Shown here: positions 38,384 through 46,454 of the stretch, in pieces
How the letters are laid out: each line of letters starts with the position of its first letter
Position numbering within the stretch: position 1 is the first letter of the stretch
Source: Microbispora rosea
GTDB taxonomy: Bacteria; Actinomycetota; Actinomycetes; Streptosporangiales; Streptosporangiaceae
Reading direction: 5' to 3'
Length of the DNA stretch: 64,000 nt
Assembly (NCBI RefSeq): GCF_900156315.1
Contig: NZ_FTNI01000002.1
Coordinates: 434,001-498,000, forward strand
Program-made: the position numbers and the translations under genes
Notes under the pieces: model-generated
Told to the model about the DNA's origin: nothing
Database searches by the model: none
The model's input: the letters and a program-made list of their open reading frames with translations, nothing else

Positions 38384-38808
38384 GCGCCTGGCCCGAAGTG
38401 GTTGTCCTGACGGTTGTGGTCGCCGATCTGGAACGCGGCCGGTCCGCGGAAGACGTTCCCCGACACTCCTCCCACCGATGCCTGGCGGGCCTGGTCGGCG
38501 ATGTCGTTCAGTTCGCGGGCGACCCGTTCGCGTTCGGCCTCGCCGAGACTCTCCAGCAGCATTTCGAACCGGGCCGCCCAGGCCGCCTCCTGCCTGGCCC
38601 GTATGAGCGCGGCTTCCCCCGGGGCGAGCGAGGCGAGATCCGTCGCGGTCTGATCCAGCCGCATCAGTTCCGTCCGCTCGCGTTCGGGATCGTCGCGGCT
38701 GAGCACTCGCGCCACCCGCTGCCGTACGAGCGACCACGCGTCGGTGCCCGCGGCCTGCACCACCGCGGTCCCGCCGGCCGCAACCGCCGCCGCCACCCAT
38801 TCGAGCAT
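38380..38808 (-). CDS. Small helical protein with C-terminal amyloid-signalling-like motif
   Basis: A 142-residue protein. An N-terminal hydrophobic helix (MLEWVAAAVAAGGTAVVQAA) and charged amphipathic helices reach to about residue 108. The C-terminus, from about 117, carries the motif GNVFRGPAAFQIGDHNRQ, then DNHFGPGA. Sixteen or more positions match the N-terminal motif of the downstream gene. The layout (small helical domain plus C-terminal motif, next to a larger protein with the motif at its N-terminus) is that of bacterial amyloid-signalling effectors such as Bell-domain proteins. The ATG at 38808 is preferred to an upstream frame extension. Confidence 0.65.
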   Translation of the reverse strand: MLEWVAAAVAAGGTAVVQAAGTDAWSLVRQRVARVLSRDDPERERTELMRLDQTATDLASLAPGEAALIRARQEAAWAARFEMLLESLGEAERERVARELNDIADQARQASVGGVSGNVFRGPAAFQIGDHNRQDNHFGPGA

Positions 38809-38902
38809 TCCCGGCCCCCTTACAAGATCCAATGACACTGTATATCTGGCCTTGACGGAGCCGCCGGATATCCCGAAAAGGGGAAATCGACCGGAAGGGG
38901 CG

Positions 38903-39751
38903 TCAGCTCGTGAGCGTGTCCGCGAGCAGTTCGCGCAACGCGGTCGGCTTGCGGCCGAGCAGCTCCCCGAGGGTGAGGCCGACCTCGGCGAACTCGCCCC
39001 GACGGCTGGCCTCGAACATGCCCAGCAGGAAGCGGGCCTGCTGCTCGGGGACGCCGTGTGACACCATGCCCGCCACCCACTCCTCGTCCGGGACGGTGAC
39101 GCGGGTGATCTCGCGTCCCGTCAGCTCGGAGGCGATCGCGGCGACGTCCGCGAGGTCGAGCGCCTCGGGACCGGTCAGCGGCGCGGTGATGCCGTCGAGC
39201 CGGCCCTCCTCGCTCAGGGCGACGGCGGCGATCTCGGCGAGGTCGGCGTGAGCCGTCCAGGAGACCGGGCCGTCCTCGGGCGCGACGAGCGTGCCGGTCT
39301 CGAGAGCCTGACTCACGAACCGGACCGCGGTGGTCGCGTAGAAGCCGTTGCGCAGCGCGGTGAACGCGACCCCCGACGCGCGCAGGTCCTGCTCGGTCTC
39401 GGCGTGGGACGGCATCGGGACGAAGGGGGAGGCCGGATTCGCGCCCATGTGGCTGGTGTAGAGGATCCGCTCGGCGCCCGCGGCCGTGGCGGCCTCGATC
39501 GCCGTACGGTGCGGGCGCGCGTCGGCCGGCCCGGAGACGACGAGCACCTGTGACGCGCCCTCGAACGCGTACGTCAGGCTCGCGGGGTCGTCGAAGTCGC
39601 CCTGCCGCACGCGGACGCCGCGCTGCGCGAGGTCGCCGGCTTTCGCAATGTCGCGGACGCTGACGCCGATCCGGTCGGCGGGGATTCGCGCGAGCAGGTG
39701 CTCGACGACGCCGCTGCCGAGCTGACCGGTCGCCCCGGTGATGATGATCAC
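38903..39751 (-). CDS. NmrA-like NAD(P)H-binding protein
   Basis: A 282-residue NmrA/QorB-type protein. It starts with MIIITGATGQLGSGVVEHLL and has RILYTSHMGANPASPFVPMP in the middle, typical of NAD(P)H:quinone oxidoreductase 2-like atypical SDRs. A pattern of two half-sites and a palindrome in the divergent region links it to the TetR gene at 39836. It likely reduces quinones or senses redox state. Confidence 0.88.
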   Translation of the reverse strand: MIIITGATGQLGSGVVEHLLARIPADRIGVSVRDIAKAGDLAQRGVRVRQGDFDDPASLTYAFEGASQVLVVSGPADARPHRTAIEAATAAGAERILYTSHMGANPASPFVPMPSHAETEQDLRASGVAFTALRNGFYATTAVRFVSQALETGTLVAPEDGPVSWTAHADLAEIAAVALSEEGRLDGITAPLTGPEALDLADVAAIASELTGREITRVTVPDEEWVAGMVSHGVPEQQARFLLGMFEASRRGEFAEVGLTLGELLGRKPTALRELLADTLTS

Positions 39752-39762
39752 GATTCACTCCT

Positions 39763-39827
39763 TGCTATCGCTGATATCGCCAGAACGCTAACACTGGAAA
39801 TTCATCGATAGCAACATACTGCTATCG
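39763..39827. promoter_or_regulatory. TetR operators between NmrA-like and TetR genes
   Basis: CGATAGCA (39806-39813) and TGCTATCG (39820-39827) are perfect arms around a six-base spacer. A further TGCTATCG lies at 39763-39770, near the NmrA-like start. The main palindrome ends eight bases before the TetR GTG, suited to autorepression and control of both genes. Confidence 0.65.
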
Positions 39828-39835
39828 TTGGAAGC

Positions 39836-40558
39836 GTGAGCGATTCCGAGAGCGAGACGGCGAGCGGCCGAGACAGGACGCGGGCGCACATCGTGTCGGT
39901 CGCGGCCGGGCTGCTCGCGAGCGGCGGGCGCGAGGCCGTCTCGACCAGAGCGGTGGCCGCCGCGGCGGGGACGCAGGCGCCGACGATCTACCGCCTGTTC
40001 GGCGACAAGGAGGGCCTGCTCGACGCGGTCGCCGAGTATGGCTTCAGCTCTTATCTGGCGGACAAGAAGGCGAGCCCGCCGGTCGACGACCCGGTCGAAG
40101 CGTTGCGCGCCGGATGGGACCTGCACGTCGGCTTCGGGCTGGCCAACCCCGCCCTGTTCTCGCTCATGTACGGCGACCCCACGCCGGGACGGCAGTCGCC
40201 CGCCGCCGTCGCCGCCTTCCGCATGCTGGGGGAGCGCATCCGCGCCATCGCCGCCGCCGGCCGGCTGAAGGTCGGTGAGCGCCTGGCGGCGGACCTCGTG
40301 CACGCCGCGGGCTGCGGCACCGTCTTCACGCTGCTCGCCCTGCCGGTGGAGCGGCGTGACCCCCGCCTGTCGGAGGTGGCCCGCGACGCGTCGATCGCCG
40401 CCATCACCGCCGACGCCGCCGTGGTCGAGACTCCCGGACCGGCCACGGCGGCGATGGCGCTGCGCGCCGCGCTGCCCGACGCCACTGCTCTCACCGACGG
40501 CGAACGCCACGTGCTCGGCGAATGGCTCGACCGCCTCGCCGCGGACGGACCCGGCTGA
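39836..40558 (+). CDS. TetR-family transcriptional regulator
   Basis: A 240-residue repressor. The N-terminal HTH is in VSTRAVAAAAGTQAPTIYRL and the ligand domain is of the TetR_C type with a VHAAGCGTVFTLLALP helix. It uses a GTG start. It is divergent from the NmrA-like gene, with well-formed operators between them. Confidence 0.88.
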   Translation: MSDSESETASGRDRTRAHIVSVAAGLLASGGREAVSTRAVAAAAGTQAPTIYRLFGDKEGLLDAVAEYGFSSYLADKKASPPVDDPVEALRAGWDLHVGFGLANPALFSLMYGDPTPGRQSPAAVAAFRMLGERIRAIAAAGRLKVGERLAADLVHAAGCGTVFTLLALPVERRDPRLSEVARDASIAAITADAAVVETPGPATAAMALRAALPDATALTDGERHVLGEWLDRLAADGPG

Positions 40559-40599
40559 GGTCTCGGCGCGCTGAGGTTTCGGTACGCAGGGGACCGGGG

Positions 40600-42687
40600 T
40601 CAGCGGGCCGCGCCGGTCTCGGCGTACTCGACCAGGAGTTCCCGGCGCAGCCGGGCCAGGTACGTCTCGCTGCCGGCGGACGAGCGGCTGTAGCGGTCGA
40701 TGCTGTGCAGGGTGCGCCAGCTCGGCAGTCGCTCTCGGGCAAGGCGCAGGAGACCCGTCCCGGTCACGGAGGCGGCGCTGCCGTCGGCGGGCCGCAGGAT
40801 GGCGGGGGCGGCGGTGAGTATGGCGTCCACCTGGGCGAAGCCGTCCTCGACCTGGCGGGTCACCTCGTCGATCGCCTCCTGCCTGGTGCAGCCGGTCTCG
40901 TGGCGGAGCACCCTGACCAGGTTGTAGGGAGCGCCCACGGCCTCGTCCTCGTCCAGGGTCCGCAGGTCGTTCTCGGCGAGCGCCGCGGCCGCGGCGACGT
41001 CCAGCAGCCGCCGGACGAGCGGATGGTCGCGCACCGCCGGCTCGAGCTCCCCGCCGTACGTGATCTCGAAGGTGTCCAGGAAGACGGGCGCCCCGGAACT
41101 CCCCAGGCGCAGTGTGAACTGGTCCCGCAGGCTGGGGATGAACCCGCTGAGCCGGTGGCATGCCTCGCGCTCGGCCGCCTCCAGCCATTCCTCGAAGTGA
41201 CCGAGGGCGCGCGTCCGCCACGAGGGCGGCTGGATCAGGCGGACCCGCTCCCACGCCTGGGCCATGGCCGTGGCGACCGCTCCACCGGTCGCCGGGGTGT
41301 CGTCGAGCCCGCGGACGAGGAGGGCGAGCCGGTGCCGCAGCCGGGCGATCTCGCCGGGGTCGGCGAGACCCGGCTCGTCGAAGAGGTCGTCGACGACGGC
41401 GATCACCAGCATCCACCGGGCCAGCGTCTCGGCCTGCTCGGCGTCGGCGCCCGGCCAGAACCGCACGGCGGTCGAGGCCATGGCGTTCCAGCGTGGGTGG
41501 CGGGCCTCCTCCGGCGTGGCGGCCAGCCCGGTGTCCAGCAGCCAGGCGTCCAACCGCTCCTGCACGTGCTCCTGCCGCCCGGTCAGGACACCGGGCCGAG
41601 CGGAGGCCGGGGCGAGAGAGGGAACGGCAGGGGAGGCGGGGGAGGGAGCGGGCACCGTGACGGGTGCAGGGGAACCCTTTCCGCCCGAGCTCGTGATCGA
41701 CCGCACGTAGCCGGCCAGCCCCTCGCGTGACCGCGGATCGCCGAGGCCCCGGAGCTGCAGGAGATCGAGCCGCCGCAGTGCCGTCTCCACATGGGTGCCG
41801 GCGACCTGCCGGGCTTCGTCCACGGCTCCGCAGGACAGGACCAGTTGCCGCGCGCGCTCGGCGTCGGCCGCGGTCAGGCCGCGGCGCAGCAGCCGGGCGA
41901 GCGAGGGTTCGCGGCCCAGGGCCCTGATCACGGGGAGTGTGTAGACGCCTTCCACGATGTCGGAGTTGGCCGGTTTTCCGAGCTCCCCGGTCGTCGCGGT
42001 CAGGTCGAGGATGTCGTCGCGCACCTGATAGGCCATGCCGAGATGCCAGCCGAACGCCGCCAGGTCCTCCTCCGCCTCGGGGTCCCGCCCGGCCTGCATG
42101 GCGCCCAGCCTGCAGGCCAGGGACAGCAACTCGGCCGTCTTGGCGCCGGTCACCTCCAGATAGGCGGCCTCGGTGCGGGAGAGCAGGAAGCGGTCGGCGG
42201 TCTCGGCGATCATTCCCGAGCAGATGCGCTGCGCGGTCTCCGCGACCATCATGGGCTCGCGCCGGCCCAGCTCGGAGAGGATCCGGCTGGCGCTGGTGAA
42301 CAGCAGATCGCCGGCCAGGACCGCCAGGCGCGCGCCCCACACGATGTTGACGCTCGGCCTGCCTCTGCGCCGGCGCGCGTCGTCGATGACGTCGTCGTGG
42401 TAGAGCGACGCCATGTGCAGCAGTTCGACGGCCGCCGCCGCCTTGACGGCGCGGACGTCGGCGGCCCGCTCTGTTCCGGCGAGCACGTAGTACGACAACA
42501 GCGCCAGGGTGGGCCGGATCAGGTGGCGGTGACCCGCCGGCTGCCTGGTCAGCGGGGTCAGCTCGGAGCGGCTCGGCACGTCCGCCATGCCGACGATCTC
42601 CCGCACCCGGTCCAGGTCGGACTCCAGGGCGGGGAAGGCACGAGAAACGCTCTCAGATGTCACGGATGCTCCTGACGGGGGACTCAT
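40600..42687 (-). CDS. Bifunctional polyprenyl synthase - class I terpene synthase fusion
   Basis: A 695-residue fusion. Residues about 1-330 are an all-trans isoprenyl diphosphate synthase with both aspartate motifs: first HDDVIDDARRRRGRPS, second YQVRDDILD. The residues before the first motif (HMASLY) have small side chains, as in long-chain enzymes. A Pro/Ala/Ser linker of about 40 residues follows. From about 375 it is a class I terpene synthase with DDLFDE, the metal-triad region AENDLRTLDED (the usual N-D-x-x-S-x-x-x-E appears as N, T, D) and a C-terminal IDRYSR. Fungal fusions have the opposite order. The start overlaps the permease stop by four bases, in an operon with an ABC exporter. 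The product could be C20-C35; not determined. Confidence 0.88.
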   Translation of the reverse strand: MSPPSGASVTSESVSRAFPALESDLDRVREIVGMADVPSRSELTPLTRQPAGHRHLIRPTLALLSYYVLAGTERAADVRAVKAAAAVELLHMASLYHDDVIDDARRRRGRPSVNIVWGARLAVLAGDLLFTSASRILSELGRREPMMVAETAQRICSGMIAETADRFLLSRTEAAYLEVTGAKTAELLSLACRLGAMQAGRDPEAEEDLAAFGWHLGMAYQVRDDILDLTATTGELGKPANSDIVEGVYTLPVIRALGREPSLARLLRRGLTAADAERARQLVLSCGAVDEARQVAGTHVETALRRLDLLQLRGLGDPRSREGLAGYVRSITSSGGKGSPAPVTVPAPSPASPAVPSLAPASARPGVLTGRQEHVQERLDAWLLDTGLAATPEEARHPRWNAMASTAVRFWPGADAEQAETLARWMLVIAVVDDLFDEPGLADPGEIARLRHRLALLVRGLDDTPATGGAVATAMAQAWERVRLIQPPSWRTRALGHFEEWLEAAEREACHRLSGFIPSLRDQFTLRLGSSGAPVFLDTFEITYGGELEPAVRDHPLVRRLLDVAAAAALAENDLRTLDEDEAVGAPYNLVRVLRHETGCTRQEAIDEVTRQVEDGFAQVDAILTAAPAILRPADGSAASVTGTGLLRLARERLPSWRTLHSIDRYSRSSAGSETYLARLRRELLVEYAETGAAR

Positions 42688-43478
42688 GGATTCGCCGGCG
42701 CTGTCACCGGCGCGCCGACCGGACCCTGCGCGCGCGTACGGCCGGCGAAGGCGGAGATGCCGAGGACGATCGTGCCCAGCGCCCAGCACACGGCCGGGCC
42801 GACGGCGTTCCAGGGCACCGTGTCCATGGCCACGGCCGCGACCGCCGCCTGCATCGGCCCGTAGTCGGGCAGGTAGCGCACCAGGACGCCGGCCGCGGCC
42901 GGGGTGGCGAGCGGGCTCTGCAGGGCCAGGTCGATCGAGCAGATCACGGTGACGAGGACCAGACCGGCCAGGTCGCTGGTGAGCACCGCGGCGAGCGCGA
43001 TGCCGATCCCTCCGTAGATGAGCGCCCCACCGGCGAGGGCGGCGGCGAGCAGCAGGGGCTGCTCGGTCGGGTGGGTCAGGCAGATCAGGCCGGTCGCGTA
43101 GAGCGCGACGCAGAGCGCGACCGCCACCAGGGCGGTGAGCTTCGCCGCGATCAGGCACAGCTGGGGGAACCCGGATCGCACCAGGCGGCGGTCGAACGAC
43201 GCCGAGTTCATCGTGGTCACGAACATCATGAACCCGGTGATCAACGCCAGGATCTGCAGCGCTCCGCCGAGCTGGTTGAGCACGCCGGCCGGCATCGTGA
43301 CGGTTCTGTCGGCGGCCCGCACGTAGAACGGCAGCGGGATCTCCAGCGACAGGGCGTAGATGAGGATCGCCCACACCGGGATGAAGACCACGATGATCAC
43401 CAATGCCAGCCGGTTGCGCAGGTGCTCCACGAACGTCATGCGCACGGCGGTGGCGTAGCAGTCCCAGTGGCGTCTCAC
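42684..43478 (-). CDS. ABC-2 type permease (terpene operon)
   Basis: A 264-residue membrane protein with about six hydrophobic segments. The early segment LALVIIVVFIPVWAILIYAL, then GFMMFVTTMNSASFDRRLVR, matches ABC-2 permeases. Four-base overlaps join it to the ATPase upstream and the terpene synthase downstream. It likely exports the terpene or a precursor. Confidence 0.83.
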   Translation of the reverse strand: MRRHWDCYATAVRMTFVEHLRNRLALVIIVVFIPVWAILIYALSLEIPLPFYVRAADRTVTMPAGVLNQLGGALQILALITGFMMFVTTMNSASFDRRLVRSGFPQLCLIAAKLTALVAVALCVALYATGLICLTHPTEQPLLLAAALAGGALIYGGIGIALAAVLTSDLAGLVLVTVICSIDLALQSPLATPAAAGVLVRYLPDYGPMQAAVAAVAMDTVPWNAVGPAVCWALGTIVLGISAFAGRTRAQGPVGAPVTAPANP

Positions 43479-44140
43479 GGCGCACCCGCCCTGTCCCCGG
43501 CCCCTTCGCCGGTGGCGACGCCCACGCGTTCCTGCTCGCGCAGCACGCCGCCCTCCAGCCGGTGGAGCGTGTCGAGGCGGGCCGCGTCATAGGCGAGGTG
43601 GGAGACCACCAGCACGGAGCGGCCGCGCCCGCGCAGCTCCTCGGCCAGGTCCCAGAACCGTACGTAGGTCTCCCAGTCGAAGCCCTGGTAGGGCTCGTCG
43701 AGCAGGAGCACGTCCGGGTCGTGCATCAGGGCCAGGACAAGGTTGAGCTTCTGCCGGGTGCCGCCGCTCAGCGTGCCGGGGCGGGCCCGGCGGGAGCCGG
43801 AGAACCGCAGCGCCTCCATCAGCTCCTCGGCCCTGCGCAGGCTCTCCAGGCCATAGGCGACTTGGAAGAACCGCAGGTGCTGCTCGACGGTGAACGCGTC
43901 GTGCAGCACCGTCTCCTGCGGACAGTGTCCGATGCGCCCGCCGTGGCGCACCGACCCGCCGTCCGGCCGCAGGTCGCCGGCGAGGACGCGCAGCAGCGTG
44001 GTCTTGCCCGCGCCGTTCTCCCCGACGATCCCCACCACCCGGCCGGGCGGCAGATCGAGATCCACACCACGCAGGACCGGGCCACCCCGGTAGCTCTTCC
44101 GCACGTCCCGCACCCGCAGCACGGAATCATCCGACGGCAT
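43475..44140 (-). CDS. ABC transporter ATP-binding protein (terpene operon)
   Basis: A 221-residue ABC ATPase. Walker A is GENGAGKTT, the signature is LSGGTRQKLNLVLA, Walker B is VLLLDEPYQGFDW and a His follows in VVSHLAYD. The ATG at 44140 gives a normal length; the longer open frame upstream is non-coding in appearance. It is followed by the permease with a four-base overlap. Confidence 0.88.
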   Translation of the reverse strand: MPSDDSVLRVRDVRKSYRGGPVLRGVDLDLPPGRVVGIVGENGAGKTTLLRVLAGDLRPDGGSVRHGGRIGHCPQETVLHDAFTVEQHLRFFQVAYGLESLRRAEELMEALRFSGSRRARPGTLSGGTRQKLNLVLALMHDPDVLLLDEPYQGFDWETYVRFWDLAEELRGRGRSVLVVSHLAYDAARLDTLHRLEGGVLREQERVGVATGEGAGDRAGAP

Positions 44141-44172
44141 TCGGCACCCTTCCCGACCCGGCCCCGCGTCGG

Positions 44173-44823
44173 CTACTTCGGTGTGTCGACGGCGATGAAG
44201 GCGACCGTGCCGCTGCCCTGGGCGCTGCTCACGCCCTTGCTGGAGCACTGGCTGATGTCCGAGGTGGGAGCGGCCTTTCCGGCGATCCGCTTGCCCTTGA
44301 GCTTCCCTTCGGTGACCTCGCCGACCAGCATCATGTCGCCCGGGTTGTACGAGGCGATCCCGTCGAGGTTGGGGCGGACCGTGGAGGTGCCGAGCGCCTG
44401 GCCCTGGGCGTCCTTCCAGGTGACGGTGCCCGTGCCGGCGACGTTCTGGACGCCTGTGCAGGACGCCTGCCCGGTGCCCTTGAAGGTGGCCGTCCCCGAG
44501 CGGATGTTGGGGAAGCTCCCGTCGGGAGAGGCGCAGCCGGTGAGCGTCACGGTGCCCTTGGCGGTCACCGCGCGGGCCTCCTTGCTCACCGCGGGGTCGG
44601 CGGTGATCGGCTGGCCGCCGGTGCTCACCGCGCACGTCAGCACGGTGTGGCCGCCCGGCTGCTTCGGTGAGGGATCGGCGACCGGCCTGGTGCTCTGGCT
44701 GCTGCCGCCGGACGCGCCCTGGGCGACCGACGGGACGACCGTCAGGGCCAGGCCGGCCACACCCGCAGCGGCGCCGACACCGCAGGCCAGGTAGACGCGC
44801 GATCGAGAAAGGTTCATGGACAT
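44173..44823 (-). CDS. Secreted hypothetical protein upstream of terpene operon
   Basis: A 216-residue protein with a signal peptide (VYLACGVGAAAGVAGLALTV, then cleavage near VAQGA). The mature part is rich in Gly, Thr and Ser with four to five cysteines, and repeats TGTVTW-like beta strands. It is probably a small beta-rich extracellular protein. It precedes the ABC ATPase by 32 bases and may share its transcript. Start at 44823; an ATG at 44817 is an alternative. No family recognised. Confidence 0.7.
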   Translation of the reverse strand: MSMNLSRSRVYLACGVGAAAGVAGLALTVVPSVAQGASGGSSQSTRPVADPSPKQPGGHTVLTCAVSTGGQPITADPAVSKEARAVTAKGTVTLTGCASPDGSFPNIRSGTATFKGTGQASCTGVQNVAGTGTVTWKDAQGQALGTSTVRPNLDGIASYNPGDMMLVGEVTEGKLKGKRIAGKAAPTSDISQCSSKGVSSAQGSGTVAFIAVDTPK

Positions 44824-44916
44824 CCCCCCGAGATGATTGCTGTCGGTAATCTACTTATCACAATCAGTAACGGGAAGGTCTATGGCTCGATGCGGGTCAC
44901 CCGACGCGATCTGGCA

Positions 44917-46350
44917 TCAGACGCGCTCGTAGTACGTGAACTTTCCTCGGCCGCCATGCTGTCGCACATAGCCGTGCTCGCGTAGGCCACGGAGAGCCTT
45001 GCGGATGTTCGGTGCCGTGAGATCGAGCATGTCAACGAGCTGTGCGACGGTGAGAGCCCCTTGTGCGAGGGCGTCAAGGACGCGTGACTCGGTAGCGTTC
45101 AACGGGTCGGCTGCCGCAGTGGGGACGATGGGCCGGTGCAGGATGGCGACAAACCGGATGCCCGCGTCGATGTAATGAGCGGGAGGCAGACACGCCTCCT
45201 CGAGCGCCGCGCCCACCGTGGGAATGCCGCTGGCGAGCGCCTCGATGACTCGGCCACCGCTGAAGGGGGAACGCACATTCTGGCAAATGGCGACAAGCCG
45301 TGCGTTGCGCGCAGACGTGACCGCTTCTTTGCCCAGACGATCGACCGTTATGCCATAAAGCCCTCCGGGATTCGCGATCACGAGACGATCCCGGCGAAGC
45401 CTGATTTCCACGGCCATTCCCGCTGACCAATGATCGAGATCGCGGTGTATCAGCGCGTTGGCGACCAGTTCACGGAAGGCGACAAGCGGATAGACAGGCA
45501 GGTCCCGTACGGTGCCGTCGGGCCCCGCCACGATGGCCGTATCGAAGGTTCGTCTGGCCCACTCCATGGCTGCGTCCAGCATTCGGGGAATGGGTCCGGT
45601 CAGGACGGCCTGGTTGCGTGCCCGGGAACCGGGCGGATCTCCAGGCAGCGGATCGGCGGATATCTGGATGGCGTATCGGGGGAACCACTGCTGCGGATGC
45701 GTCCCCAGAGCCAGCAGCCCGGCGACTGTGGGCCTGCCATCGGCGGCGGTAACTCCGGCGCGGCAAAGCAGTTCGTCTTCCCGGACGAAGCGCCCCAGCC
45801 CCTGCTGATCGCGCTCGCGGACCGCTTCGATGAACGCCTTCACCAGCTCGGGGTGGAGGTCCGCCGAGGTGGCTCCCTCGACCAGGGTCCGATCGAACAT
45901 AGGTGCTCGTCGTGCCGCGATGAAGGCCTGTTCTTCGATATCCGAGAGCCGGAAGTCGCCGTCATATCCTCGGAGGTAGGAGGCGCCTGTGGCTGTGACT
46001 CGGCATGGTTTGGCGGACTTGTCGCACTCGTGCACCCTCGCCACTATGACCGGAGCGCCGTACGCGATGCCGTCGTCCAAAGTCAGGCGGACAGGCGGTG
46101 TGAACGAGCGTGCTTTCGCCGCGAGGCCCTGTTTCAGCGACTGCGCGTTCGGCAGTGGAACCGGGCGGAACCCGAACCGTTCATCCAACCCGAGAATTAT
46201 CGTTCCGCCGCCGGGCAGATTCGCGAGCGCACTCAGAGTGGGGGTCAGCGACTCGGGAAGTCCTCCGGCGGCCGATTTGACCTCCAGGGCCGTCGTGTCA
46301 CCGCCGGCTGCCCGAAGCTCATCGACGAGGTGGCTCACGTCCGCAGGCAT
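44917..46350 (-). CDS. Schlafen/AlbA_2-domain DNA-binding protein with GHKL-like ATPase and winged helix
   Basis: A 477-residue protein. The N-terminal 130 residues are an AlbA_2/Schlafen-type domain (ALEVKSAAGGLPESL, then FANLPGGG-like NLPGGGTIILGLDE). The centre has an ATP-binding GHKL-like segment (FRELVANALIHRDLDHW, IANPGGLYG). The C-terminal 70 residues form a winged helix (LTVAQLVDMLDLTAPNIRKA). Such proteins are transcription regulators or stress ATPases of unknown ligand. A strong 10-bp-arm operator lies directly upstream and suggests autoregulation. The ATG at 46350 is chosen over an upstream extension. Confidence 0.85.
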   Translation of the reverse strand: MPADVSHLVDELRAAGGDTTALEVKSAAGGLPESLTPTLSALANLPGGGTIILGLDERFGFRPVPLPNAQSLKQGLAAKARSFTPPVRLTLDDGIAYGAPVIVARVHECDKSAKPCRVTATGASYLRGYDGDFRLSDIEEQAFIAARRAPMFDRTLVEGATSADLHPELVKAFIEAVRERDQQGLGRFVREDELLCRAGVTAADGRPTVAGLLALGTHPQQWFPRYAIQISADPLPGDPPGSRARNQAVLTGPIPRMLDAAMEWARRTFDTAIVAGPDGTVRDLPVYPLVAFRELVANALIHRDLDHWSAGMAVEIRLRRDRLVIANPGGLYGITVDRLGKEAVTSARNARLVAICQNVRSPFSGGRVIEALASGIPTVGAALEEACLPPAHYIDAGIRFVAILHRPIVPTAAADPLNATESRVLDALAQGALTVAQLVDMLDLTAPNIRKALRGLREHGYVRQHGGRGKFTYYERV

Positions 46351-46354
46351 GCGG

Positions 46355-46403
46355 GAAATGTAACCAAGGGCAGTTACATTTCGTGGGTCGTCGGTTACAT
46401 TTC
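46355..46403. promoter_or_regulatory. Operator array upstream of Schlafen/AlbA_2 gene
   Basis: GAAATGTAAC (46355-46364) and GTTACATTTC (46373-46382) are perfect inverted 10-mers with an 8-base spacer. A direct copy, GTTACATTTC, lies at 46394-46403, exactly 21 bases (two helical turns) from the second arm. The first arm abuts the start codon. The spacing favours cooperative binding, probably of the AlbA_2 protein itself. Confidence 0.7.
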
Positions 46404-46454
46404 TGGGGCTCCCGATCACGGCAATGAGAGTGTGACGACCCGGCGGTTCGGATG

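Noticed and set aside
42688-43590. N-terminal extension of the terpene synthase frame to 43590
   Set aside because: The extension overlaps the permease gene in another frame; the ATG at 42687 shows the usual four-base overlap.
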